DNA of 64,000 nucleotides from Natronomonas marina (lineage in GTDB: Archaea > Halobacteriota > Halobacteria > Halobacteriales > Haloarculaceae): positions 3,622,932-3,686,931 of the forward strand of contig NZ_CP101154.1 of the NCBI RefSeq assembly GCF_024298905.1. Reading direction: 5' to 3'. The notes under the pieces are model-generated. The model was not told the origin of the DNA. It made no database searches and saw nothing but the letters and a program-made list of their open reading frames with translations. Numbering within the stretch: the first letter of the stretch is position 1; each line of letters starts with the position of its first letter. Position numbers and translations under genes: made by a program. Positions 50,147 to 58,864 of this stretch are shown in pieces.

Positions 50147-50887
50147 CTACAGCACCTCGGAGAACTCGTACCAGCCGGGGTCGCGGCCGACGAGCCACTC
50201 GGCGGCGTCGACGGCGCCGGCGGCGAACACCCGCCTCGATTCGGCGCGGTGGGTCAGCGTCAGCACCTCGTCGTTGCCCGCCAGGAGCACCTCGTGTTCG
50301 CCGCGGACCGTCCCGGCCCGGCGGACGTGGACGCCGACCTCCGAGGCCTCGCGGCCGTGTTCCCCCTCGCGGCCGTGCGTGCGGTCCAGTTCCTCGCCGC
50401 GGACCTCGTCGACGACATCCAGCACCGTCCTCGCCGTCCCGCTGGGGGCGTCGCGCTTGCCGCTGTGGTGGGTCTCGGTCAACTCGACGTCGTAGTCGGG
50501 CAGGGCCTCGACGCCCGCGGCGACGACGTCAAGCAGCGCCTGGACGCCCCGGGCGAAGTTCGAGGCCTTCAGCACGGCCGTCGACTCGCTGGCCGCCCGC
50601 AGGTCGGCGGTGCCGCCGGAGTCGAATCCCGTCGTGCCGACGACGTAGGCGACGCCCGCCTCGGCGGCGAGGGCGGCGTGTTCGCGGCTGGCCGCCGGGA
50701 CCGTGAAGTCGACGAGTACGTCGGCGTCCGCCAGCAGGGCGGGCAGTTCGTCGGCTGGGTAGACCCTGACGTCCTCGACGTCGTCCGACGAGCGGGCGAC
50801 GCCCTCGACGTCGTGACCGCGGCGACTGGCCTCGGCGACCACCTCGCTGCCCGTCCGGCCCGTGGCACCGGCGACGACGAGTTTCAT
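50147..50887 (-). CDS. dapB: 4-hydroxy-tetrahydrodipicolinate reductase
   Basis: 246 residues. N-terminal dinucleotide-binding VVAGATGRTGSEV, DFTVPAASREHA, VGTTGF, and the catalytic ETHHSGKRDAPSGTA. Reduces the DapA product with NAD(P)H. Its start overlaps the dapA stop by 4 nt (50884-50887). Confidence 0.93.
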   Translation of the reverse strand: MKLVVAGATGRTGSEVVAEASRRGHDVEGVARSSDDVEDVRVYPADELPALLADADVLVDFTVPAASREHAALAAEAGVAYVVGTTGFDSGGTADLRAASESTAVLKASNFARGVQALLDVVAAGVEALPDYDVELTETHHSGKRDAPSGTARTVLDVVDEVRGEELDRTHGREGEHGREASEVGVHVRRAGTVRGEHEVLLAGNDEVLTLTHRAESRRVFAAGAVDAAEWLVGRDPGWYEFSEVL

Positions 50888-51765
50888 TCCAGGTCCTCGA
50901 GGACTCGGCGCAGTCGCTGGCGGGTCTCCGGCTGCAGCGGACAGAGCGGCGACCGCATCGTCGCCGAGTGGATTCCCCGCATCTCCATGGCCTCGTTGAT
51001 GGGGATTGGGTTGCTCTCGGCGAACAGCGCCCGGAAGAGGTCGCCCAGTTCGTACTGGAGTTCGCGGGCGCGGTCGAGGTCGCCGGCCAGCGCCGATCCG
51101 ACCAGGGCGACGACGCGCTCGGGTTCGACGTTCGCGGCCACGGAGATACAGCCGGTACCGCCCTGGGCGACGACGGGCAGCGTCAGCGCGTCGTCGCCGG
51201 ACAGCACCGCGAAGTTCTCGTTGCGGGTCCGCTCTACGACCTCGTTGGTCCGGTTGAGGTCGCCGCTCGCGGCCTTGTAGCCGACGACGTTCTCGTGTTC
51301 AGCCAGCGCGACGGCGGACTCGACGGCGATGTTGCGGCCGGTCCGACTCGGGACGTTGTAGATGATTTGCGGCAGGTCGACGGCGTCGGCGACGGCCCGG
51401 AAGTGTTCCTCCATGCCGTCCGGTTCCGGCCGGTTGTAGTACGGCGAGATGAGAAGCAGGCCGTCGGCGCCCGCGTCGGCGGCCCGCTCGGAGAGGTCCA
51501 GCGCCTCGCGGGTGTTGTTCGACCCGCTGCCGGCGATGACGGGCACGTCGTCGACGGCGTCGACGACCGTCTCGACGACCTCGACGTGTTCGTCGTGGCT
51601 CATCGTCGCCGACTCGCCGGTCGTGCCGACCGGCACGAGGCCGTCGACGCCCGCCGCCTCCAGGCGCCGTGCGTGGGCGCGAAGCGTGTCGTGGTCGATG
51701 CTCTCGTCGTCGTGGAACGGCGTCGTCATCGCGGGGAAGACGCCGGTGAACGTGTCGTGTGTCAT
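50884..51765 (-). CDS. dapA: 4-hydroxy-tetrahydrodipicolinate synthase
   Basis: 293 residues, TIM-barrel lyase. VPVGTTGESATMSHDEH, Y136 in IIYNVPSRTGRNI and K164 in VVGYKAASGDL form the Schiff-base active site. Condenses pyruvate with aspartate semialdehyde, the entry to DAP/lysine synthesis. ATG at 51765; the frame runs to 51903 but the DapA fold starts at MTHDTFTGVFPAM. No TATA element at leaderless distance, so a leader is likely. Confidence 0.93.
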   Translation of the reverse strand: MTHDTFTGVFPAMTTPFHDDESIDHDTLRAHARRLEAAGVDGLVPVGTTGESATMSHDEHVEVVETVVDAVDDVPVIAGSGSNNTREALDLSERAADAGADGLLLISPYYNRPEPDGMEEHFRAVADAVDLPQIIYNVPSRTGRNIAVESAVALAEHENVVGYKAASGDLNRTNEVVERTRNENFAVLSGDDALTLPVVAQGGTGCISVAANVEPERVVALVGSALAGDLDRARELQYELGDLFRALFAESNPIPINEAMEMRGIHSATMRSPLCPLQPETRQRLRRVLEDLE

Positions 51766-51932
51766 GGGTGGATGTCGGTGGTGTCGGGTTCGGATGGTCG
51801 TCGGGGCGGTGCGTCCGGAACCGGCCTGCGACGGGGGTGCCACGCCCGCCGCAGACCCCGCTACGGACGTTTGCCTTTCGAGAAAGCGAGGCCGTCGGCG
51901 CACTCGCCAGTCGCCACGCGCGGACGGCTGAC

Positions 51933-52012
51933 GGGGGCGCGACGTCGCATGTGCCCAAACGGGGTGCGAACCGACTTATGCGTTGTGAGTCGGCGTCGCC
52001 TGGCACGCCCCC
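51933..52012. other. 80-nt cloverleaf-like fold upstream of dapA
   Basis: In the 308-nt gap between dapA and the acyl-CoA dehydrogenase gene, GGGGGCG (51933-51939) pairs with CGCCCCC (52006-52012). Inside are a CCGACT-N11-AGTCGG hairpin (51971-51993), a cgacgtcg palindrome and a small GGCGtCGCC hairpin (about 51992-52000). The geometry recalls a tRNA but the T-arm and anticodon arm do not fit. Nothing else identifiable lies in the gap apart from the operator at 52055. Confidence 0.35.
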
Positions 52013-52054
52013 TGATAACGGCCCTCCCTTCGGCGGGGAAAGGGTCTAAACGTG

Positions 52055-52068
52055 GTGTTACGTAACAC
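52055..52068. promoter_or_regulatory. perfect 14-bp palindrome at the acyl-CoA dehydrogenase start
   Basis: GTGTTACGTAACAC, perfect, ending 5 nt before the ATG at 52074. A tctaaac TATA-like element (52044-52050) lies just upstream. A protein bound here would cover the transcription start, so this looks like a repressor site. Confidence 0.6.
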
Positions 52069-52073
52069 GGGGC

Positions 52074-53240
52074 ATGGTTCTGGGCGAGACGGAGATGCAC
52101 GACCTCATCCGCGAGTCGGTCCGGGAGATAGCGTCCGATTTCGACCACGACTACTGGCGCGAGCACGTCGAAGAGAAGCGGTTCCCGACGGAGTACTGGG
52201 AGGCGCTGGCCGACGACGGCTGGCTCGGCGTCGCCATCCCCGAGGAGTACGGCGGCGAGGGGATGGGGATGCTCGAGATGACCATCATCATCGAGGAGCT
52301 GTCCCGCGGCGGTGGTCAGGGCGGCATCGTCTTCGTCCTCACGCCGGTGTTCGGCGGGATCGGCATCACCCGCCACGGCAGCGAGGCACAGAAACGGGAG
52401 TACCTCCCCAAAATCGCGGACGGCGAGATGCGATTCTGCATGGCGCTGACCGAACCGCAGGCGGGGACGAACACGCTCAACATCGAGACGACCGCCGAGG
52501 AGACCGACGAGGGGTGGCGCGTCAGCGGCGAGAAGACGTTCATCTCGGGCGTCGAGAACGCCGACACGATGCTCTTGGTCGCTCGCACCTCCGAGTTCGA
52601 CCCCTCGAACCCGACCCACGGCGTCACGCTGTTCCTCGTCGACGACCCGACCGAACGCGATGGCATCTCGCTGTCGGAGGTCGAGACCTCCGTCCCGTGG
52701 TTCGAGAAGCAGTACGCCGTCCGCTACGACGACCTGGCGGTCCGCGAGGAGGACGTCCTCGGGACGGTCGACGGCGGCCTCTACCTGCTGTGGGACACGC
52801 TGAACACCGAACGCATCGGCGGCGCGGCCTCGGCGCTCGGCGGCGGCCTCCGGGCGGTCGACCTCGCGGTCGACTACGCCGGCGACCGCGAGGTGTTCGG
52901 CGCGCCCATCGGCTCCCACCAGGCCATCCAGCACCCCATCGCCGAATCGTACGCGAAACTGACGGCCGCCCGCGAGGTGACGTACAAGGCGGCCAAGAAG
53001 TGGGACGAGGACGAGGACTGCGGGATGGAGGCCAACGCCGCGAAACTCCTGACCTCGCGGTTCGGGACGGAGGCCGCCGACCGCGCCATCCAGGCCCACG
53101 GCGGCAACGGGTTCACCCCCGAGTACGAGGTGTTCGCCATCTGGCAGAACCTCCGCCTCACCCAGACGGCGCCCGTCTCCAACGAGATGGTGCTGAACTA
53201 CATCGGCGAGCACGAACTCGGGATGCCGCGCTCGTACTGA
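52074..53240 (+). CDS. acyl-CoA dehydrogenase family protein
   Basis: 388 residues with the three ACAD domains: VAIPEEYGGEGMGM, ALTEPQAGTNTLN (flavin/substrate loop), SGEKTFISGVENAD and IQAHGGNGFTPEYEVFAIWQN. FAD-dependent oxidation of an acyl-CoA to the enoyl-CoA is the family reaction. The C-terminal motif that normally reads (R)IYEGT, with the catalytic Glu, is here LTQTAPVSNE, so the usual base is not visible. The gene stands alone behind its own palindromic operator. Confidence 0.88.
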   Translation: MVLGETEMHDLIRESVREIASDFDHDYWREHVEEKRFPTEYWEALADDGWLGVAIPEEYGGEGMGMLEMTIIIEELSRGGGQGGIVFVLTPVFGGIGITRHGSEAQKREYLPKIADGEMRFCMALTEPQAGTNTLNIETTAEETDEGWRVSGEKTFISGVENADTMLLVARTSEFDPSNPTHGVTLFLVDDPTERDGISLSEVETSVPWFEKQYAVRYDDLAVREEDVLGTVDGGLYLLWDTLNTERIGGAASALGGGLRAVDLAVDYAGDREVFGAPIGSHQAIQHPIAESYAKLTAAREVTYKAAKKWDEDEDCGMEANAAKLLTSRFGTEAADRAIQAHGGNGFTPEYEVFAIWQNLRLTQTAPVSNEMVLNYIGEHELGMPRSY

Positions 53241-53364
53241 GCGGCGGTAGCGGGGCGGAACGCGGTCGATTCGACCCGTCGCAGGCCGCGAACGCCCTTC
53301 CGTGGGTGACATTCTCTCTCTCGACAGAAACCATTTAGCCGTCAACGCCCAACGGCCGGCCACC

Positions 53365-54201
53365 ATGCGACACGTCGGACTCAAGGCCCGGATGGCGGTC
53401 GTCGGGAGCATCCTGTTCGGCTTCTACATGCTCCTGGCGATCGTCGCGATGGCCTACGGCGCCCCGCTCGTACTCGTACTGCTGGGGACGGTGCTGTTCG
53501 CCGGCTTCCAGTACAAGTTCGGCAAGTGGGCCGCCCTCCGGAGCGTCCGCGCCGAGGACATGCCCGAGGACAGGTACCCGAACGTCCACCAGTCGGTCGA
53601 GCGCCTCTGTTCGGAGATGGACCTCGAGAAGCCCGCGCTGAAGGTCGCCGACATGGGCGTCCCGAACGCCTTCGCGGTCGGCCGCCGTGGGGCGGGCGTC
53701 GTCGTCGTCTCGACGGAGCTGATGCACCTGCTCGATCACGACGAACTTGAGGCGGTGCTGGCCCACGAACTCGCCCACATCGACAACCGCGACGTCATCA
53801 CGATGGTGATGGGCCAGGCCGTCGCCTCGCTGCTCGGCTTCGCGGCCTACTTCGCCATCGCCTTCTCGCGGGAGGGCGGCATCGGGAACATCATCCTCGG
53901 CTACGTCGCCTCCATCGTCGTCCAGTCGGTGGCGATGGTGTTCGTGCTCGCCATCTCGCGGTACCGGGAGTACGTCGCCGACGACGACGCCGCCCGGCAC
54001 GTCGGCGGCGACGCGATGGCAGAGGCCCTGGAGAAGATCTCGACGGCCGGCACGCGCGGCGACGCCGAACTCGACGACAACGTCTCGGCGCTGTGTATCT
54101 TCGGCGGCGAGCGGTCCGCCCTGGAGCGGCTCTTTGCGACCCACCCGCCGATCGAGAAGCGCATCGAGGCGGTCCGGGGCGTCGAGCGCGAGTACTACTG
54201 A
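53365..54201 (+). CDS. htpX: HtpX-like M48 zinc metalloprotease
   Basis: 278 residues. Two N-terminal helices (VVGSILFGFYMLLAIVAMA, LVLVLLGTVLFAGF), the zinc site HELAH at 134-138, two further helices (AVASLLGFAAYFAIAF, VASIVVQSVAMVFVLAI) and the downstream glutamate in REYVADDDAARHVGG. Membrane protease for quality control of membrane proteins. A catttag element lies close to 27-31 nt upstream of the ATG. Confidence 0.9.
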   Translation: MRHVGLKARMAVVGSILFGFYMLLAIVAMAYGAPLVLVLLGTVLFAGFQYKFGKWAALRSVRAEDMPEDRYPNVHQSVERLCSEMDLEKPALKVADMGVPNAFAVGRRGAGVVVVSTELMHLLDHDELEAVLAHELAHIDNRDVITMVMGQAVASLLGFAAYFAIAFSREGGIGNIILGYVASIVVQSVAMVFVLAISRYREYVADDDAARHVGGDAMAEALEKISTAGTRGDAELDDNVSALCIFGGERSALERLFATHPPIEKRIEAVRGVEREYY

Positions 54202-54331
54202 ACCCACCGCTCCGACCCGGTTTTGCGGCGATCCCATCGGCCACGTAGCGTCCGGGACCGCACCCGGCGTTCACCACCCCCGCCCGACCGGAACCGGAAA
54301 GCGATAAACCGCTCGCCGCACTGCCCTCCGT

Positions 54332-56767
54332 ATGGAGTACCACGAGGCGGCGAACTTCCTGTTCGACCTCCGCCGGTACTCGCCGACGACGGGCGTCGAG
54401 TCGACCCGACGCCTGCTGGAGTATCTCGACTGTCTCGACCCCGAGTTCCGGGTCGTTCAGGTCGCGGGATCGAACGGGAAGGGCAGCACCGCCCGCATGG
54501 TCGAGCGCGTCCTTCGGGAGGCGGGGTACAGCGTGGGGCTGTACACCTCGCCGCACCTCGACGACGTCCGCGAGCGGGTCCGGGTCGACGGCCGGAAGGT
54601 CACCCGCCGGGCCGTCACCGAGTTCGTCGAGACGGCGGAGCCGTACGTCACCGAGCGGGCGGCCGAGGGGGACTCGCCCACCTTCTTCGAGACCACCACC
54701 GCGCTCGCCGCGTGGGCCTTCGCCCGCGCCGACGTCGACGTCGCGGTGCTGGAGGTCGGCATCGGCGGCCGCTACGACGCCACGAGCGCGCTCGAAGCCG
54801 ACGCCGCCGCGGTCACGAGCGTCACGCTCGAACACGCCGACATCCTGGGCGACACCGTCGAGGAAATCGCCCGCGACAAGGCCGCCGTCGCGCCGTCGAA
54901 CCGCCCGCTCGTCACCGGCGCCACGGGCGCAGCACGGTCGGCCGTCGAGGACGCCGCCGCCGACGTCCTGCGGGTCGGCACCGACCCCGACGCCGAGGTC
55001 CGGGTCGTCGACCGCGGCCGCGAGGGTCTCGAACAGGCCGTCACCGTCGAGGGCGACGGCTGGTCCGTCGAGACGGCCGTCCCGCTTCTGGGGAGCTACC
55101 AGGCGAACAACGCCGGCGTCGCCGCGGCGCTGGCCCGGCAGGTGGCCGACCCCTCGCCGGGCGATATCGCGCGGGGGCTCCGGAACGCCCACTGGCCCGG
55201 CCGCTTCGAGGTGATGGACCGGGACCCGCTGGTCGTGCTCGACGGCGCTCACAACCCCGGTAGCTGCGAGGGGGTCGCCGAGACGCTCTCGACGTTCGAC
55301 TACGACGACCTCCACCTCGTGTTCGGCGCGATGTGCGACAAGGACCACGCCGGCATGGTCGAGGCGCTGCCGGACGCCGACCGCGTGTACACCTGCCGGC
55401 CGGACTTCGAGCGGGCGGAGACGCCGGAGGTGCTGGCCAAGACCTTCGAGGACGCCGACGTGACCGCCCGGTCGGCGGTCGCCGACGCCGTCGAGGCGGC
55501 GCTGGGCGCGGCCGACGAGGGGGACGCCGTCCTGGTCTGTGGCTCGCTGTTCGTCGTCGCGGAGGCCCGCCGCCGGTGGACCCGCCTTCGGGTGCCCAAG
55601 CGCGTGCCGGACCTCGAGACCGCCGAGGGGGTCCTCGATGCCGCCGAGGTCACCGAGGGCGGCGTCCGCCGGATGCGCGGCAAGGGCGTCCACCGCGTCG
55701 TCGCCACGCGGGTCCAGCCCCGACAGGCCGACTACCTCAAGCAGGAACTGCTGTCGCTGGGCGGGGAGTGTGCCACCTCCGGGCTGATCGCCCAGGACCG
55801 CGAACTCGTCGACGTCGTCCTGATGGGGACGCTGGCGCAGTTCCGCCGCCTCGTCGGGAAACTCGACGACCAGCCCTACGGCCTGTCGGTCGTCGGCGAG
55901 GAACTGCGCGAGACGCTCGCCATTCAGCGCCGGCCCGACGAGCGGGGCTACCCCTGGGAGAACGGCACCGCGGTGATGGGCGTACTCAACGTCACGCCCG
56001 ATTCGTTCCACGACGGCGGCCGCTACGAGGACGTCGAGGACGCCGTCGCCAGTGCCGAGGCGATGGTCGAGGCTGGCGCCGACGTCGTCGACGTGGGCGG
56101 CGAATCCACGCGGCCGGGCGCCGACCCGGTCCCGGTCGACGAGGAGCGAGAGCGCGTCGTCCCGGTCGTCGAGGCGCTGACCGACCTGGACTGCCTCGTC
56201 TCCGTCGACACGCGGAGGGCCGAGGTTGCCCGCGCCGCGCTGGAGGCGGGCGCCGACGTGCTGAACGACGTCTCCGGTCTCGAGGACCCCGAGATGCGGC
56301 TCGTCGCCGCCGACCACGACGTCCCGGTGGTCGTGATGCACTCCGTGGAGACGCCGGTCGACCCCGACGCCGACATCGAGTACGACGACGTGGTCGGCGA
56401 CGCGCTGGACGCCCTGACCGAGCGGGTGCTGCTCGCCGAGAAGGCGGGGCTGGACCGCTCACAGATCGTCGTCGACCCCGGCCTCGGCTTCGGGAAGTCC
56501 GCCGCCGAGAGCTTCGAGTTGCTGGGGCGACTGGGGGAGTTCCGGGCGCTCGGCTGTCCGGTGCTGGTCGGCCACTCCCGGAAGTCGATGTTCGGGCTGG
56601 TCGGCCGGGAGACCTCCGAGAATCGCCTCGCGGCGACCGTGGCGGCGACGGCGGTGGCCGCCGAGCGCGGCGCCGACATCGTCCGCGTCCACGACGTCGA
56701 AGAGAACGTCGCCGCGGTGCGGACGGTCGCGGCCGCGGCCGACCCCGGGAGGTTCGACGGGGCGTAG
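54332..56767 (+). CDS. folCP: FolC-FolP fusion: folylpolyglutamate synthase and dihydropteroate synthase
   Basis: 811 residues. Residues 1 to about 420 are a Mur-ligase-type folylpolyglutamate/dihydrofolate synthase (QVAGSNGKGST P-loop, YTSPHLDDVRERV, GIGGRYDATSA, LDGAHNPGSCEGV). From about 547 it is dihydropteroate synthase (MGVLNVTPDSFHDGG, GGESTRPGADP, SVDTRRAEV, DPGLGFGKS, GHSRKSM, RVHDVEENVA). Between them (about 425-540) is a segment found in haloarchaeal FolCP whose role is unclear (VATRVQPRQADYLKQEL). One protein would supply two steps of tetrahydrofolate synthesis, the cofactor of PurNH. Confidence 0.93.
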   Translation: MEYHEAANFLFDLRRYSPTTGVESTRRLLEYLDCLDPEFRVVQVAGSNGKGSTARMVERVLREAGYSVGLYTSPHLDDVRERVRVDGRKVTRRAVTEFVETAEPYVTERAAEGDSPTFFETTTALAAWAFARADVDVAVLEVGIGGRYDATSALEADAAAVTSVTLEHADILGDTVEEIARDKAAVAPSNRPLVTGATGAARSAVEDAAADVLRVGTDPDAEVRVVDRGREGLEQAVTVEGDGWSVETAVPLLGSYQANNAGVAAALARQVADPSPGDIARGLRNAHWPGRFEVMDRDPLVVLDGAHNPGSCEGVAETLSTFDYDDLHLVFGAMCDKDHAGMVEALPDADRVYTCRPDFERAETPEVLAKTFEDADVTARSAVADAVEAALGAADEGDAVLVCGSLFVVAEARRRWTRLRVPKRVPDLETAEGVLDAAEVTEGGVRRMRGKGVHRVVATRVQPRQADYLKQELLSLGGECATSGLIAQDRELVDVVLMGTLAQFRRLVGKLDDQPYGLSVVGEELRETLAIQRRPDERGYPWENGTAVMGVLNVTPDSFHDGGRYEDVEDAVASAEAMVEAGADVVDVGGESTRPGADPVPVDEERERVVPVVEALTDLDCLVSVDTRRAEVARAALEAGADVLNDVSGLEDPEMRLVAADHDVPVVVMHSVETPVDPDADIEYDDVVGDALDALTERVLLAEKAGLDRSQIVVDPGLGFGKSAAESFELLGRLGEFRALGCPVLVGHSRKSMFGLVGRETSENRLAATVAATAVAAERGADIVRVHDVEENVAAVRTVAAAADPGRFDGA

Positions 56768-56803
56768 TCGCTTCCGGAGTGCGCCCGACGGCAGGCGACC
56801 GCC

Positions 56804-58771
56804 TCAGTCCGTCGTCGCCTCGGCTTCCGCCCGCCGGCCGTAGATGTCGTCGATCTCCTCGCTGTAGGTCTCCCGGATGTTGCGGCGCTTCTTCTTCATC
56901 GACGGCGTGAGCAGGTCGTTGTCGGCGGTCCACTCCTGACCGACCAGCCGGAACTCCTTGATGGTCTCGTGGTGGCCGAGGCGCTCGTTGACCCGGTCGA
57001 CCTCCTCGGCGATCCACTCGTGGACGCGGTCGTCGCGGACGGCGGTCTCGGGGTCCTCGGGGAGGTCGATGCCCTCCTCGTCGGCCCACTCGCGCATCTG
57101 TTCGAGGTTCGGCGCGATGACCGCGCCGATGAACTTCTCGTCGTCGCCGGTGACCATGATCTGGTCGACGCGGGCGGAGGTGGCGAACTCGCCCTCGATG
57201 GGTTCGGGTGCGACGTTCTTGCCCGTGTCGAGTACGAGGAGGTTCTTCCGCCGGTCGACGAAGGTGACGTAGCCGTCCTCGTCGCGGGCGACGATGTCGC
57301 CGGTCCGGAAGTAGCCGTCCTCGGTGAACGCCGCCGCGGTCTTGTCCGGCTTGTTCCAGTACGACGAGAAGACGTTGGGTCCCTTCGCCAGCAGTTCGCC
57401 CACCTCGCCCTCGGCGGACTCCTTGGTCTCCTCGGTGACGACGTGAGGGTCGAGCGCGAGGTCGACCTCACAGAGGGCGGTGCCCATCGTCCCGATGCGG
57501 ATGTCCTCGGGCGGGTTCGTGGTCAGCGCGGGCGCCGTCTCGGTGAGACCGTACCCCTCGAGGATGGTCAGCCCCATCGCGCGGTACAGTTTCGCCAGGT
57601 CCGCCGACAGCGACCCGCCGCCGGAGACGAACAGTTTGATGTTGCCGCCCAGCGCCTCCCGAACCTGCGAGAAGACCAGTCGGTCGGCGATGGAGAGCTT
57701 CGTCTCCAGGAGGAATCCGGGGTCGTCGGCGTCGTCGTAGGTCTGTGCCGTGTCGACGGCCCACTCGAAGATGCGCTTCTTGACCGGCGACTCGGCGGCC
57801 TGCTCGCGCATCTGGTTGTAGATGCGCTCGTAGACCCGCGGCACCGACGCCGCGGCGTCCGGGCCGACCTGCTCGATGTCGTCGCCGACGGTGTCGGCGC
57901 TCTCGGCGTAGGCGACGGTCATCCCGATGCCGAGTTCGTGGAAGTGGTTGATGCGCTCGAAGGCGTGCGCCAGCGGCAGGAAGGACAGCGCCGTCATGCC
58001 CGCCTCCATCACCGGGATGTCGTCGCCCTTGTCGGGTCGCGGTCCGATGCGCTTCCGGAGCTGGTTGAAGCAGGTCCGCCAATTCTTGTGCGTCAACTCG
58101 ACGCCCTTCGGGTCGCCCGTCGTCCCGGAGGTGTAGACGAGCGAACAGAGGTCCGTCCACTCGCGGTCGTCGAGCCACGACTGGAACCGCTCCTCGTCGA
58201 AGCTCTCGACGCCGAGTTCGTGGACCTCCGCGAGGCTGTGGATGTCCTCGCGGTCGGCGTGGGCCTCGAACTCGTCGACGACGACGACGAACTCCAGGTC
58301 GAGTTCGTCCTCGACGGAGAGGACCGTCTCCAGCAGGTCCTCGTTCTCGACGACGCACCCCATCGCGTCGTTGTCGTCCAGCAGGTACTGGACCTGCGGC
58401 GCCGACGATTCCGTGTAGACGGTCGTGACGACGCCCTGCGCGGACTGGATGGCGTAGTCGGCGTGAGACCACTCCATCCGCGTGTCGGCGTAGATGCCGA
58501 CCCGGTCGTCCGACCCGACGCCGAGTTCGCGGAAGCCCGCGGCAAGGTGCCGAACGATGTCGCCCATCTCCTCGTAGGTGATGGCGCCGTACTCCCCTTC
58601 GGGCGGTTCCGGCACCACCCCCGGCGTCAGCGAGCGATCGTGGACACCCCCCTTGTACATCTGGGCGTCCCGGTCCGCGTTCCGCTCGACGGAGTCGAAC
58701 AGCAGTTCCGGGATGGTCGTCTCCCCTATCACCTCGTCCGTGTACTCCCGTTCGGTCTCTCTCCAGTCCAT
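56804..58771 (-). CDS. long-chain acyl-CoA synthetase (AMP-forming, FadD15-like)
   Basis: 655 residues. VYTSGTTGDPKGVELTHKN, LPLAHAFERI, LFVSGGGSLSADLAKLY, EGYGLTETAPAL, YFRTGDIVARDEDGYV and VDRRKNLLVLDTGKNVAP form the long-chain family pattern, with LTPSMKKKRRNI near the C-terminus (A10 lysine region). Activates fatty acids or isoprenoid acids to CoA esters. I choose ATG 58771 (MDWRETERE): the TATA element tttaatatg (complement of 58794-58802) is 27 nt from it but only 18 nt from the other ATG at 58780. Confidence 0.9.
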   Translation of the reverse strand: MDWRETEREYTDEVIGETTIPELLFDSVERNADRDAQMYKGGVHDRSLTPGVVPEPPEGEYGAITYEEMGDIVRHLAAGFRELGVGSDDRVGIYADTRMEWSHADYAIQSAQGVVTTVYTESSAPQVQYLLDDNDAMGCVVENEDLLETVLSVEDELDLEFVVVVDEFEAHADREDIHSLAEVHELGVESFDEERFQSWLDDREWTDLCSLVYTSGTTGDPKGVELTHKNWRTCFNQLRKRIGPRPDKGDDIPVMEAGMTALSFLPLAHAFERINHFHELGIGMTVAYAESADTVGDDIEQVGPDAAASVPRVYERIYNQMREQAAESPVKKRIFEWAVDTAQTYDDADDPGFLLETKLSIADRLVFSQVREALGGNIKLFVSGGGSLSADLAKLYRAMGLTILEGYGLTETAPALTTNPPEDIRIGTMGTALCEVDLALDPHVVTEETKESAEGEVGELLAKGPNVFSSYWNKPDKTAAAFTEDGYFRTGDIVARDEDGYVTFVDRRKNLLVLDTGKNVAPEPIEGEFATSARVDQIMVTGDDEKFIGAVIAPNLEQMREWADEEGIDLPEDPETAVRDDRVHEWIAEEVDRVNERLGHHETIKEFRLVGQEWTADNDLLTPSMKKKRRNIRETYSEEIDDIYGRRAEAEATTD

Positions 58772-58864
58772 ACGTGCCATACGTTCCCACTGACATATTA
58801 AATCATCCCGGAACCGGGGTCGTCGCCCGAGCGTGCCGAAACCGGGCGTTCGTCCCGGGGGCCG

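Noticed and set aside
51933-52012. A tRNA gene upstream of dapA
   Set aside because: The 7-bp closing stem is right for an acceptor arm, but on neither strand is there a T-arm with GTTC next to it or an anticodon arm with a 7-nt loop.
54223-56910. Long open frames inside and opposite folCP, purB and other genes
   Set aside because: Stop codons are rare in this GC-rich DNA, so shadow frames stay open. Their products are Arg/Pro/Gly-rich without motifs, while the real genes carry full family signatures.
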